DNA from: JANSWY01 sp965243755
Lineage (GTDB): Bacteria > Bacteroidota > Bacteroidia > Cytophagales > Cyclobacteriaceae
NCBI GenBank assembly: GCA_965243755.1
Contig: CBDEVW010000007.1
Coordinates: forward strand, 62,001-126,000
Direction: 5' to 3'
DNA length: 64,000 nt
The notes under the pieces are model-generated. The model was not told the origin of the DNA, searched no databases, and worked only from the letters and a program-made list of their open reading frames with translations. Below, one piece after another: positions 9,133 through 17,951 of the stretch (its first letter is position 1; every line of letters begins with the position of its first letter). The position numbers were made by a program, and so were the translations under genes.

Positions 9133-10911
9133 GTGAAACAAATAACAGTTCTAATGCGGTGGATCTGTTCAATATCATTTATAATATGCATAGCACTCAG
9201 ATGCGAAGCACAAATATGGGATGGGCATGTCGCATTTAGTGAAGGGCGTTATGATGATGCCATTGCCTTATACCAACAAGCCATTGATGAAGGCTCCACC
9301 TGGGACTGGCTGCCAGAGTTGATTGAAACAGCCGAAGTAAGACAATCACTGGGTAATGTTTCTGCTGACCATGTTCACCACATCGGGGTGATTTTCGTTA
9401 CGGAACTCAATGAAATACAGGAAGATGGTACGGTTATTACCACAGCAGATGTATCGGAGGAACAAAAAGAAGAATGGCTGGTCAACTTTTATTTAATGAA
9501 GGAGGTAATTGAGGGTTTCAGTAATGGTGGCTGGACATTGCAAATTGATACAGCAAGCGCTGTTTCTACTTACCACACAGGTGCTGAACTAAAACCTGAT
9601 AACCCAGATCATCTCAACCTGGAATCACATTTCTTTCTTTCTATGGCAGACATTGATTCATACATCACGGTCTCCAATACCAGGAGTCCTGCCAGGGGGC
9701 TTGCCCGGAAATACCCCATCATTAATGGTGCAGTCTACGGTCCTCACCGGGGCATGGCGGCTGTAAATGCAGGCACACATGGTTTCAGCGTTCTGATCCA
9801 TGAATTTTTTCACATCGTTGAATGGGTCTCCAATGCCATTGAAGTAACTCATGGCTATTACGAAGAAAACAGACATCACTTTCCGGAATGGACCGGAACA
9901 ACCGAGTTTGATTACTACAGATGGCATTTTACAGCAACACTGCCTGATGCCGGTTGGGAGCTGATGCAACATCGCCACCGTTGGATACCTTACCATTGGT
10001 CCGAAGATGCCCACCAAACGATACTGGAAGCCATGAACGGTATTTTATTGCAAACCAGAAGGAAAGGAGTCGATTTGTATGATTCTGCCCGTGCCTTGAA
10101 AAATGATGATCCGGAAGGAGCCATAGCTTTGATGGAAGAAGCAATTCAAATGAACCCGTATCACCCGGATATATTACTGGAACTGCTTGAATACTATCGC
10201 CAGGAGGAACCTGATACCGAAAAGTCCCTGCTTTATGAATCCCGGTTCAACGAAATAAGGGATGCCGGAGCATGGTATTGGGTGACGGATGAAACAGCTG
10301 CATTAGGGTCGGTTGTGGGCATGTGGCATCCGGAAGATATGTCCGTTGATGATCCATTTTTTACGTTTGATGTTACCAATGAGGTGACCAGCCCAGGACG
10401 ATACGATGTGGCCTTTTATTACCTGGAAGGATGGAATGGAGCAGAAATTGATTCGGTTTACATACTAGAAGGTGATATAGTAGTGGCCTCTGATATACAC
10501 CATGGTCAATCTGGAAATGCTAAAAATGACCACATCTATTCCCTCAATTTGCTGGAATACGATCCTGAGGCATCATATTTTCTGAAAGCACGAATCACTC
10601 CCTGGGGCAATGGTACAGACAGCAAAGGGCAAATCCATTTTACATTAAAAGAGCCATTTGAAATCACATATGCGGAAAATCAACACCAGGTCGCCATCTA
10701 TCCAAACCCATCCAACGGTACTATAAAGTTCACTAACCCAAGCAACATCCGGCAATTGATTGTTTATTCTACCCGTGGTGAGGTATTATGGACATTAAGT
10801 CACTTTGATCTTAAGGAATTTGCTGACCTGTCACACCTTGCATCAGGCTTGTATCATATCCGATACCTGGAAGGGAACCAGTGGAAATATGTGAAATGGA
10901 TCAGGAAGTAG
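9133..10911 (+). CDS. Secreted HExxH metallopeptidase-like protein with TPR and T9SS tail
   Basis: The protein has 592 aa and starts with GTG; this start gives a signal peptide (MKQITVLMRWICSISFIICIALRCEA). A TPR-like segment follows (FSEGRYDDAIALYQQAIDEG). The central domain carries HEFFH at residues 223-227, a zinc-metallopeptidase motif, with HGYYEENRHH shortly after as a possible source of a third ligand. A second TPR-like piece (DPEGAIALMEEAIQMNPYHP) and a beta-rich domain come next. The last ~75 residues (IYPNPSNGTIKFT...) are a type A type IX sorting domain, so the protein should be exported to the cell surface or medium. Its peptidase family and substrate are unknown. A strong bidirectional terminator follows. 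Confidence 0.75.
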   Translation: MKQITVLMRWICSISFIICIALRCEAQIWDGHVAFSEGRYDDAIALYQQAIDEGSTWDWLPELIETAEVRQSLGNVSADHVHHIGVIFVTELNEIQEDGTVITTADVSEEQKEEWLVNFYLMKEVIEGFSNGGWTLQIDTASAVSTYHTGAELKPDNPDHLNLESHFFLSMADIDSYITVSNTRSPARGLARKYPIINGAVYGPHRGMAAVNAGTHGFSVLIHEFFHIVEWVSNAIEVTHGYYEENRHHFPEWTGTTEFDYYRWHFTATLPDAGWELMQHRHRWIPYHWSEDAHQTILEAMNGILLQTRRKGVDLYDSARALKNDDPEGAIALMEEAIQMNPYHPDILLELLEYYRQEEPDTEKSLLYESRFNEIRDAGAWYWVTDETAALGSVVGMWHPEDMSVDDPFFTFDVTNEVTSPGRYDVAFYYLEGWNGAEIDSVYILEGDIVVASDIHHGQSGNAKNDHIYSLNLLEYDPEASYFLKARITPWGNGTDSKGQIHFTLKEPFEITYAENQHQVAIYPNPSNGTIKFTNPSNIRQLIVYSTRGEVLWTLSHFDLKEFADLSHLASGLYHIRYLEGNQWKYVKWIRK

Positions 10912-10923
10912 GGGGTGAAAAAA

Positions 10924-10960
10924 TGGCCCACACTCAGCAAGCAGAGTGTAGGCCAATTTT
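10924..10960. terminator. Strong bidirectional terminator
   Basis: TGGCC and ACACTC pair with GAGTGT and GGCCA around the 8-nt loop AGCAAGCA with one mismatch, followed by TTTT on the plus strand. On the minus strand the same hairpin is followed by a run of six T. It separates the metallopeptidase-like gene from the convergent GH3 gene and should stop transcripts from both sides. Confidence 0.85.
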
Positions 10961-11021
10961 CACACAGGGAGTTGCCAGAATGCTTTTGATCTAAAAAAAT
11001 TACCTCCGTATCCACAGCATG

Positions 11022-13250
11022 TTACAAAGCATCTGACATCAGCTGAAAGGAAGTTTCAATCAACTCCTGACTGTTTGTGCCTACAAAGATTTTAAAGTCA
11101 CCGGGTTCAACTGTGTATTTCATTTCTCTGGTGTAGAATTTCAGCATTTCCGGGGTGATTTTGAAGTGGCACAACTTAGATTCACCTGGTTTTAACGAAA
11201 TCTTTTCAAATCCCTTTAGTTGCTTTACAGGTCTGGTTACACTTCCTACCAGATCTTGAATGTACCACTGAACAACTTCCTCACCGCTTACATCTCCAGT
11301 ATTAGTGACTTTTACTGTTGCTCTTATTTCCCCATTCAGGCTTATTTGATTTTTATCGAGGGTTAAGTTTTCGTATTGAAACGTGGTGTAACTCAACCCA
11401 AAACCAAATGGAAATAATGCTGCGTTGGGTGAATCCAGGTATTTACTCGTGTATTTTTGATCAGGGTCGTAGGGCCTTCCCGTGTTTTTCATGTCATAAT
11501 GGATCGGTATCTGACCCACATTATCAGGAAAAGTCATGGTTAGTTTTCCGCTGGGGTTGTTATCCCCAAAGATGGTTTCAGCAATGGCTTGTCCGGCCAT
11601 CGTGCCCAGGTGCCAGGTGAATAAAATTGCTTTGGCTTCTTTTTTCAATTTCCTGAGCGTCAATGGCCGCCCTGCCATAACGACCACTACTGTTGGTTTA
11701 CCCAGTGCCAATACCTTGTCAACCAAATCCTGCTGAATGCCCGGTAGGTCCAATTTGGTTCTGCTGGCGGCCTCTCCGGATTGCATGTAATTTTCACCTA
11801 CTGCTAATATAACCACATCGGAGGCCTTAGCTTTCTGTAGGGCTGCTTTGAATCCTGACCGATCACTTCCATCGAATCCTGCTCCGTACGACACACTTAT
11901 ATTGGCGTTAGGTAACAGCTGTTCAATTCCGGCTTTTAAAGTGATCACCTTAGAGTCATCTCCAGCAACATGCCATGTTCCGAGAAGGTCTTTTTTATTG
12001 TCTGCCAAAGGCCCGATCAGGGCAATGTTCTTGGTGGATTTAGAAAAAGGGAGAACATCCTTATTTTTCAGAAGCACAATAGATTCTCTGGCAGAATGCA
12101 GAGAGTGGTCCATGAACTCCTGCGCGTAAAGTGTGGTTTGTTCTCTTTCCTTATTGAGGTATCTGTATGGGTCATCAAACAGGCCTAGCTGGTATTTGAT
12201 GTTCAACACTTTCCTGACCGCCTCATCCAGCTGATGTAATTTGATTTTACCTTCTGAGACCAATTCTGGAATGTACTTACTATAGAGGCCACCTTGCATA
12301 TCCATCTCCACACCGGCATTGAAAGCAAGTGCTACGGCTTCTTTCTCGTTGGCCACCACACCATGAGGAATCATTTCATTAATGGCGGTATAATCCGTCA
12401 CCACGAATCCCTTAAAACCCCATTCATTTCTCAGAATTTCTGTCATCAGGTATTTGTTTCCAGAGGCCGGAACACCATCAACCTCATTGAAGGAAGTCAT
12501 TACAGTAGCCGCTCCAGCATCCAGTGCATCCTTAAAAGGTGGAAGGTAAGTTTCTCTCAAAACCCGGTCAGACATATCCACGGTATGATAATCTCTTCCA
12601 GCCTGGGAGGCCCCATAGGCCGCAAAATGTTTCACACAAGCCAATACAGTCTCCGGACTGGCGAGATCAGTTCCCTGGTATCCCCTTACTTTTGCTTTCC
12701 CAATCAAACCTCCCAGGTATACATCCTCACCACTTCCCTCTGCAACGCGACCCCATCTTGGATCCCTGGTGATGTCTACCATGGGGTTATAAGTCCAGTT
12801 TATTCCGGAAGATGCCGCCTCCCTGGCAGATAGCCTGGCAGATTTCTCAATTAATTCAAGGTCCCAAGTGCAGGACTCACCCAGGGGAATTGGGTAGATG
12901 GTTTTATAACCGTGAATCACGTCCAGCCCAAAAAGCAGCGGTATGCCTAATCGTGTTTCTTCTACAGCAATTCTTTGTAATTCTTTGGCATAGTCCACTG
13001 TGTGGGCATTAAAAAGGTTTCCGGCCCTTCCTGCACGCAATTCTTCCAAATAATCTTCCCGCAGTGCAGGACCTGTCACTGTCCACCCACTAGTATACAG
13101 GGTAAGTTGACCAGCTTTCTCCTCAATGGTCATTTGTGCCAACAGGGAATCAATTTTTTCATCATGCGGTCCTTGTTCAGTCACGGGCGCCTGGAAACAG
13201 CTTATCAAAAGGAAGGATAGTAGAAGTATTGCTATGTTATTAGTAGTCAT
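11022..13250 (-). CDS. GH3 beta-glucosidase lipoprotein (BglX-like)
   Basis: This 742-aa protein has a lipoprotein signal (lipobox LLISC, Cys18) and a complete GH3 layout: TIM barrel, alpha/beta sandwich and C-terminal Fn3-like domain (residues ~660-735). Family landmarks are GLDVIHGYKTIYPIPLG, NPMVDITRDPRWGR, KHFAAYG and GFVVTDY, in which Asp286 is the expected nucleophile. GEAASRT in the second domain should supply the acid/base Glu. It would cleave glucose from short beta-glucans in the periplasm. As the last gene of the locus, beside two GH144 enzymes, its likely substrates are sophoro-oligosaccharides (beta-1,2). That specificity is inferred from context; the family assignment is firm. 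Confidence 0.93.
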   Translation of the reverse strand: MTTNNIAILLLSFLLISCFQAPVTEQGPHDEKIDSLLAQMTIEEKAGQLTLYTSGWTVTGPALREDYLEELRAGRAGNLFNAHTVDYAKELQRIAVEETRLGIPLLFGLDVIHGYKTIYPIPLGESCTWDLELIEKSARLSAREAASSGINWTYNPMVDITRDPRWGRVAEGSGEDVYLGGLIGKAKVRGYQGTDLASPETVLACVKHFAAYGASQAGRDYHTVDMSDRVLRETYLPPFKDALDAGAATVMTSFNEVDGVPASGNKYLMTEILRNEWGFKGFVVTDYTAINEMIPHGVVANEKEAVALAFNAGVEMDMQGGLYSKYIPELVSEGKIKLHQLDEAVRKVLNIKYQLGLFDDPYRYLNKEREQTTLYAQEFMDHSLHSARESIVLLKNKDVLPFSKSTKNIALIGPLADNKKDLLGTWHVAGDDSKVITLKAGIEQLLPNANISVSYGAGFDGSDRSGFKAALQKAKASDVVILAVGENYMQSGEAASRTKLDLPGIQQDLVDKVLALGKPTVVVVMAGRPLTLRKLKKEAKAILFTWHLGTMAGQAIAETIFGDNNPSGKLTMTFPDNVGQIPIHYDMKNTGRPYDPDQKYTSKYLDSPNAALFPFGFGLSYTTFQYENLTLDKNQISLNGEIRATVKVTNTGDVSGEEVVQWYIQDLVGSVTRPVKQLKGFEKISLKPGESKLCHFKITPEMLKFYTREMKYTVEPGDFKIFVGTNSQELIETSFQLMSDAL

Positions 13251-13284
13251 TTTTTGAATCTTAATTGTGGTGGGCTGCTTGTAA

Positions 13285-14622
13285 TTATTGAGTCGTGAAA
13301 CCTAATTTTTCTAAACCTGATTGCACTTCAGGAGCTGACATAAACAACTCCCAGAGTAGTCCGCTTCTGTAATTTTCAATCATTACAGGAATGGGTCCCT
13401 GGTCAATGGCGAGGTAGTGTGGCACATACCAGTCCTTATCATGACTGAAGGCATCATAGGGACCGAATTTTCCAACTAAACTATCCTGCTCAGTATATAA
13501 ATACCGAAGAAACTTCATGCTTTCCTCTGGTGTATATGGAAAGGATGATAATGCGGCTGTAGGTGAAATTACTCCCAGGTCCTCATCTGGCCTGTGTCCT
13601 GCATATCCATTGATTGAATAGCTTGAAGTAAGTCCCCAGCATTTTTCACTGTATCCCTCGTAATTGTTAGGGTTCTGTACACAATGCTCGTGATGAATTT
13701 TGGCATGATTGACATTGAGTTGCCAGTAATCGGCGTACTGATCTTTCAGGTTTCTTGGATCAAGACCCAGATAAGAATAATGAGCCCAAAAAAGTGGGCC
13801 TACAGGAGCGTCATTGGTTTCATAATGGTCCAGTACTGTGGGAAAGCCCAGGTATTCACGATCGGTCTTAATTGCACCATCCATGGCCCAACCTTTATGA
13901 TAAACCTCCGGAGCGATAGGGTGAGTAGGGGAGGACGCACCAAGAATATACATGATCAGACACTCATTATAACCCCTTACAGGAAAATTCATTTCCCAGC
14001 CAAAGTTGGGAGACCAGTGCCAATACAACACGGATTCATTATTGGTGTACCAGTCAAATTCAACTGCTTCCCACAATTTGTTGATCCTTCTAACAAGGTC
14101 CTGTTCGCGGGGATCACCATTTTGGAAGTATTGCCTTACGGTAATCAATCCCTGCAGCATGAAAGATGATTCTACCAGATCTCCACCATCATCTTTTTTA
14201 CTGAAAGGTTTCACTTTGCCTGTTTCTCCATACCACCAGTGCGGCCATACACCGTGGAATTTGTCTGCATTTTCAAGAAACGTGAGTATTTTCTCATACC
14301 GGTTTAAAGCCTGTTCTTTCGTAATGAACCCTCTTTCCAGACCAACCAGAATTGCCATTAGACCAAAACCGGAACCACCGGAAGTCACCACATTTTTGTC
14401 GTTTTGAGGATAATTGTTGTCCATATGAGTCCTTTCCCTGGCAAGACCTGAGGTGGGTTCAGCATTGTCCCAGAAATATTGAAAGGTCTGATATTGAATC
14501 AGGTTTAACAATGAGTCATCGGTGGTGGATTCGTTTACCTCTTTTTGGGCAGGACCTTTACAGGCTCCCACCAGAAGTAACCCAACTGTCATCACTAAAA
14601 AAGCTTGAAATATTTTATTCAT
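13285..14622 (-). CDS. GH144-type endo-beta-1,2-glucanase lipoprotein
   Basis: This 445-aa protein has a lipoprotein signal (LLLVGAC) followed directly by a single (alpha/alpha)6-barrel domain of the group often annotated as glucoamylase, now GH144. Characteristic blocks are YQTFQYFWDNAEPTSGLARE, VTSGGSGFGLMAILVG, GVWPHWWYG, DDGGDLVESSFMLQGL, YWHWSPNFGWEMN, CWGLTSSYSINGYAGH and AIDQGPIPVMIENYRSGL. GH144 enzymes cut linear beta-1,2-glucan into sophoro-oligosaccharides. Its ATG overlaps the stop of the upstream paralogue by 8 nt, which suggests translational coupling. It lacks the N-terminal Ig-like domains of that paralogue and may act in a different compartment or on shorter chains. Confidence 0.88.
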   Translation of the reverse strand: MNKIFQAFLVMTVGLLLVGACKGPAQKEVNESTTDDSLLNLIQYQTFQYFWDNAEPTSGLARERTHMDNNYPQNDKNVVTSGGSGFGLMAILVGLERGFITKEQALNRYEKILTFLENADKFHGVWPHWWYGETGKVKPFSKKDDGGDLVESSFMLQGLITVRQYFQNGDPREQDLVRRINKLWEAVEFDWYTNNESVLYWHWSPNFGWEMNFPVRGYNECLIMYILGASSPTHPIAPEVYHKGWAMDGAIKTDREYLGFPTVLDHYETNDAPVGPLFWAHYSYLGLDPRNLKDQYADYWQLNVNHAKIHHEHCVQNPNNYEGYSEKCWGLTSSYSINGYAGHRPDEDLGVISPTAALSSFPYTPEESMKFLRYLYTEQDSLVGKFGPYDAFSHDKDWYVPHYLAIDQGPIPVMIENYRSGLLWELFMSAPEVQSGLEKLGFTTQ

Positions 14623-16588
14623 ATGTAAATCCTAATTTTGCTAATCCTTGTCTCACTTCGGGAGCATTCATGAATAACTCCCACAGCATGCCACTTCTAT
14701 GGTTTTCAATCATGCATATAATTGGGCCCTGATCAATGGCCAGATATGAATCAGCATACCAGCCTTCTCCTACATTAAATGCATCATAAAACCCATAGTC
14801 CCCCCATAACTTATCTCCCAGCAGATAATAGAAGTGCCGGATTGCCCTCATCGACTCTTGTGGCGTATATGGGAGTGAAGAAATCGCAGCGGTTGGTGTA
14901 ATCACACCCAGATCGTTGTTTGGCGAATGGGCGCTGTATCCCTGATGGTTATCACTGGCAGTCAGTCCCCAGCAGTCTGTACTATATCCTAAGTACTCCC
15001 GCGGATTATCAACGCAGTATTTATGATTGATCAGTGAGTGGCTTACATTCTGATCCCAATAATTGGCATAAGCATCCTGCAGTTTTCGAGGATCCAGGCC
15101 AAGAAATGAATAATGACTGAAAAACAATGGACCACCACGACTCTCCCCAAGTGGAAGAGTGATGTCATAATAGACGGATTGGTTTTGTATGTTTCCATTT
15201 TGAGCCCAACCGTTTACATACACCTCTTTGTCGATCGGAAAGGTAGGTGATGAAGCAGCAAGAACATATACGATCAGCGCTTCATTCCATCCCCGAATCT
15301 GGTGGTTCATGGCCCATTCAAAGTTTGGGGACCAGTGCCAGTAAAGCACCTCCTGATTGTCTCGTTGATACCACGTCCATTCTATATCCTCCCACAATAC
15401 ATTGATTTTAGCAATCAGATCGGTTTCATTTGGTGTGTTTATTTTGAGGTATTCTCTTACGGTTAATAAGCCCTGCACCATGAAAGCTGTCTCAACCAGA
15501 TCACCACCATCGTCCTGTGTACTAAAAGGAATTGCTTTGCCGGTAGTGCCGTTGATCCAGTGGGACCATGCCCCATGGAATCGGTCAGCTTCTGATAGGA
15601 AATCTACGATATTGGCTATACGATTGATCCCCTCTTGTTCAGTAATGAATCCTCGTTTGATTCCCACCAGAATAGTCATTAAACCAAACCCGGACCCCCC
15701 ACTGGTCACAGTTTCACCCGAGGTAAGCCTTTCCCGTGCCAGTCCACTCACCGGGTGTCCGTAATCCCAGAAGTATTTAAATGTTTGCTCTTGAATTTTG
15801 GTGAGAAGCTCATCATCTGAAATCTCTGGAAATTTGTAAGTAGAATCAAGCTGACTAAAAAACTCAACGAAGAGGCCGTCAAACTCCAGCTCATCCTGAG
15901 CAATGTTAGCACCGATAGAAAACCGGTATTTGGCAAGAGAGGAGAGGGGTTCTTTGTTTTCTACCATCATGGACAAATCACTTTCGGATAATTCGATTGA
16001 TAGGGGGACGGTCGTTCCTCCGACTTCCGCCAGTACAATTTGACCAGAAAGTTTATTTTCATCGAGCGGGTGCGAGAATTTTACTTCCAGCGAGATTTGG
16101 GGTTCTACATCAGTGACCAACTGCTCATCCAGCAAGCTGATACTGTTGATGGTTGCTGAAAGGATTTCCAGCGTCCCATTGATCGTTTTAAATGAATAAG
16201 TGGCCCCAGGAAATATGTTGTCATTGGCACCTGTAATTTCTCCTATGGTAAGGGTAAATATTGACTGGTTATTAAGGTTGGAAACAGGTGCAACTGTAAT
16301 GGTTTTAGTGTCATTTGAAAAAGAGATTTGAAGTTCAACAGGAGCACCTTCTTCCACCAGCTCTATGGTGGGGTCAGTTGGTGTATGCAATGAATCAGCA
16401 AATGAAATGATGATGGGGAGATCCGTTTTTACACCTTCAACCGTTTGATTTTCAATAAGGTTAACTGCCCCAATGGTAATTGATTTGAGCTGCAAGATGC
16501 CCGGTTCCCTGGTGATTGTTTCATCATCATTGCAGCATATGAACAGCACCTGACTGACTAGTAATATGTTGAGTAAAATCTTTTGCAT
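14615..16588 (-). CDS. Ig-GH144 lipoprotein, second endo-beta-1,2-glucanase
   Basis: This 657-aa protein starts with a lipoprotein signal (LLVSQVLFICC) and two bacterial Ig-like domains of the SbsA type (about residues 30-135 and 140-250). A GH144 catalytic domain runs from about 258 to the end. The catalytic part shares all main blocks with the downstream paralogue: EQTFKYFWDYGHPVSGLARE, VTSGGSGFGLMTILVG, DDGGDLVETAFMVQGL, YWHWSPNFEWAMN and AIDQGPIICMIENHRSG. The Ig spacers suggest a surface-exposed enzyme that makes the first cut in polymeric glucan, while the Ig-less paralogue works afterwards; that division is inference. It follows the glycan-binding lipoprotein gene after a terminator-like hairpin, so it is probably made at a lower level than SusC/D. 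Confidence 0.88.
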   Translation of the reverse strand: MQKILLNILLVSQVLFICCNDDETITREPGILQLKSITIGAVNLIENQTVEGVKTDLPIIISFADSLHTPTDPTIELVEEGAPVELQISFSNDTKTITVAPVSNLNNQSIFTLTIGEITGANDNIFPGATYSFKTINGTLEILSATINSISLLDEQLVTDVEPQISLEVKFSHPLDENKLSGQIVLAEVGGTTVPLSIELSESDLSMMVENKEPLSSLAKYRFSIGANIAQDELEFDGLFVEFFSQLDSTYKFPEISDDELLTKIQEQTFKYFWDYGHPVSGLARERLTSGETVTSGGSGFGLMTILVGIKRGFITEQEGINRIANIVDFLSEADRFHGAWSHWINGTTGKAIPFSTQDDGGDLVETAFMVQGLLTVREYLKINTPNETDLIAKINVLWEDIEWTWYQRDNQEVLYWHWSPNFEWAMNHQIRGWNEALIVYVLAASSPTFPIDKEVYVNGWAQNGNIQNQSVYYDITLPLGESRGGPLFFSHYSFLGLDPRKLQDAYANYWDQNVSHSLINHKYCVDNPREYLGYSTDCWGLTASDNHQGYSAHSPNNDLGVITPTAAISSLPYTPQESMRAIRHFYYLLGDKLWGDYGFYDAFNVGEGWYADSYLAIDQGPIICMIENHRSGMLWELFMNAPEVRQGLAKLGFTYE

Positions 16589-16593
16589 TGCTT

Positions 16594-16625
16594 AAAAATG
16601 GGCACCAGCAATTTACTGGTGCCCC
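16594..16625 (-). terminator. Intra-operon terminator or attenuator hairpin
   Basis: Read on the minus strand, GGGCACCAG and CTGGTGCCC form a perfect 9-bp stem around a 7-nt loop, followed by ATTTTT. This is a good intrinsic terminator placed in the 61-bp gap between the LamG lipoprotein gene and the Ig-GH144 gene. Partial read-through would give high SusC/D and binding protein and lower glycosidase levels. Confidence 0.85.
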
Positions 16626-16649
16626 CTAAACCAATTGTGAAATGAAGAA

Positions 16650-17906
16650 TTAAGGTTTTTCTGAATTATATACTAAGGAAACTTCCTGATCGGATAGCGC
16701 AACATGGAAAATTCTAATATCGTCCAATTGTCCTTTAAAATGCTGAGAAGTGGTGAAGTCGTATCCACCCCATGGTTCGGCATCCCATAATGTCCCTGCT
16801 CTCGATTGAATAAACCCAAATGCCAATTCATTAACGACATCAGGTTCTGCACCACCGTACAATGGTTTTTGAATTGTGGTTACGGGATCTCCTTCAGGCC
16901 ATAGGTTGTGGTCCTGAGACACACGTTTTTCACCATTGATAAACATGGTTCTCGTATTGGCACTTGCATCGTATACATAAACGATATGTGCCCAGGTATC
17001 TTTCAGTAGTGCTGGAACATCACTTTCCTCATCATTGAAAGTAGTTCCCTGCCAGCCACCATTGTCTTTTGTCAGTCTATCGCCATTCCAGAAAAGATCT
17101 CCACCGGTACCACCTGTTCCATCTGCATATTGGTACCACATTGGCATTTTGCAGAAATCGTACCCACCACCGATCTCGAACTGGAATCCGAAGAATGCGC
17201 CAAGTCCAATGACGAAGTGACCAGTAGGATCGCCATTCTCATTAACATGATCGGTAGAGTTAGTTTTTACCCAAAAGCTCATGGTGAAGCTTTGAGTATC
17301 CATTAAATCATCTCCGTTTGGAATCTCAATAATGGAAACATCTCCGTCAAATGTAGCCGCAGTACCAGCAGCAGTTGATCTACCTGCCGTGTATGTAATG
17401 CCTACTTCACCTGTAGCATTAAAAGAACCGACCTGGTCATTGGCATTGCCTTCAAAATTCCAGTGCGCAACCTGACCTCCGGGAACAAAAGTGCCCGCAG
17501 TGGTGAAAGTTCTGGTGAGCGCAGTAAGGGTTAACCCTTCTGTTGAAGCAATGGAAGCAGAAAAAGAGATTTCATAAAGCGCTCCGGAAATGATGTCGGA
17601 AGGTGTAATGGTCACTGTACTCCCTGATACAGAGATAGTCAGTTGTACTTCAGAGTCATCATAATTTCTGGTCATTGTAATATTGCCCTGTACTGTAGAT
17701 TCATCAACGTCTGTAGAAAATGTGGCAACAATGGCGGCATCAGTTGGAACATCCACGGCACTTGATGCACCATTTAGGTCTACTGAACCAGCTTCCAGTG
17801 ATTCCAGTGTCAGTGGCACAGGCTCACTTTCATCGTCTCCACAACCCGTAATAAACCCTATTCCTCCAATAAGGATCAACAGGATCAAATAGTTAATAGT
17901 CTTCAT
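16650..17906 (-). CDS. LamG-domain surface glycan-binding lipoprotein
   Basis: This 418-aa protein starts with a lipoprotein signal (LILIGGIGFITGC). An SbsA-type Ig-like domain follows (about residues 35-135, with TLTALTRTFTTAGTF at its end). A concanavalin-like LamG/laminin-G_3 domain spans about 145-415 (VAHWNFEGNANDQVG, FTMSFWVKT, WAHIVYVYDASANTRTMFING, GQLDDIRIFHVALSDQEV). No catalytic motif is evident. The place directly after susD is typical of surface glycan-binding proteins (SGBP, SusE/F-like), which hold polysaccharide at the outer membrane for the SusC/D transporter. The ligand is presumably beta-1,2-glucan, by context only. Confidence 0.8.
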   Translation of the reverse strand: MKTINYLILLILIGGIGFITGCGDDESEPVPLTLESLEAGSVDLNGASSAVDVPTDAAIVATFSTDVDESTVQGNITMTRNYDDSEVQLTISVSGSTVTITPSDIISGALYEISFSASIASTEGLTLTALTRTFTTAGTFVPGGQVAHWNFEGNANDQVGSFNATGEVGITYTAGRSTAAGTAATFDGDVSIIEIPNGDDLMDTQSFTMSFWVKTNSTDHVNENGDPTGHFVIGLGAFFGFQFEIGGGYDFCKMPMWYQYADGTGGTGGDLFWNGDRLTKDNGGWQGTTFNDEESDVPALLKDTWAHIVYVYDASANTRTMFINGEKRVSQDHNLWPEGDPVTTIQKPLYGGAEPDVVNELAFGFIQSRAGTLWDAEPWGGYDFTTSQHFKGQLDDIRIFHVALSDQEVSLVYNSEKP

Positions 17907-17951
17907 AAGTTTTACATTATTAATGGTTATTTAAAAAGTCTCGGTTATTGA

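Noticed and set aside
12294..12833. 179-codon open frame on the plus strand inside the GH3 gene
   Set aside because: It is antisense to highly conserved GH3 blocks; its translation shows no domain, so it is a shadow frame.
13684..14407. Plus-strand open frames of 133-161 codons inside the GH144 gene
   Set aside because: Antisense shadows of conserved GH144 sequence.
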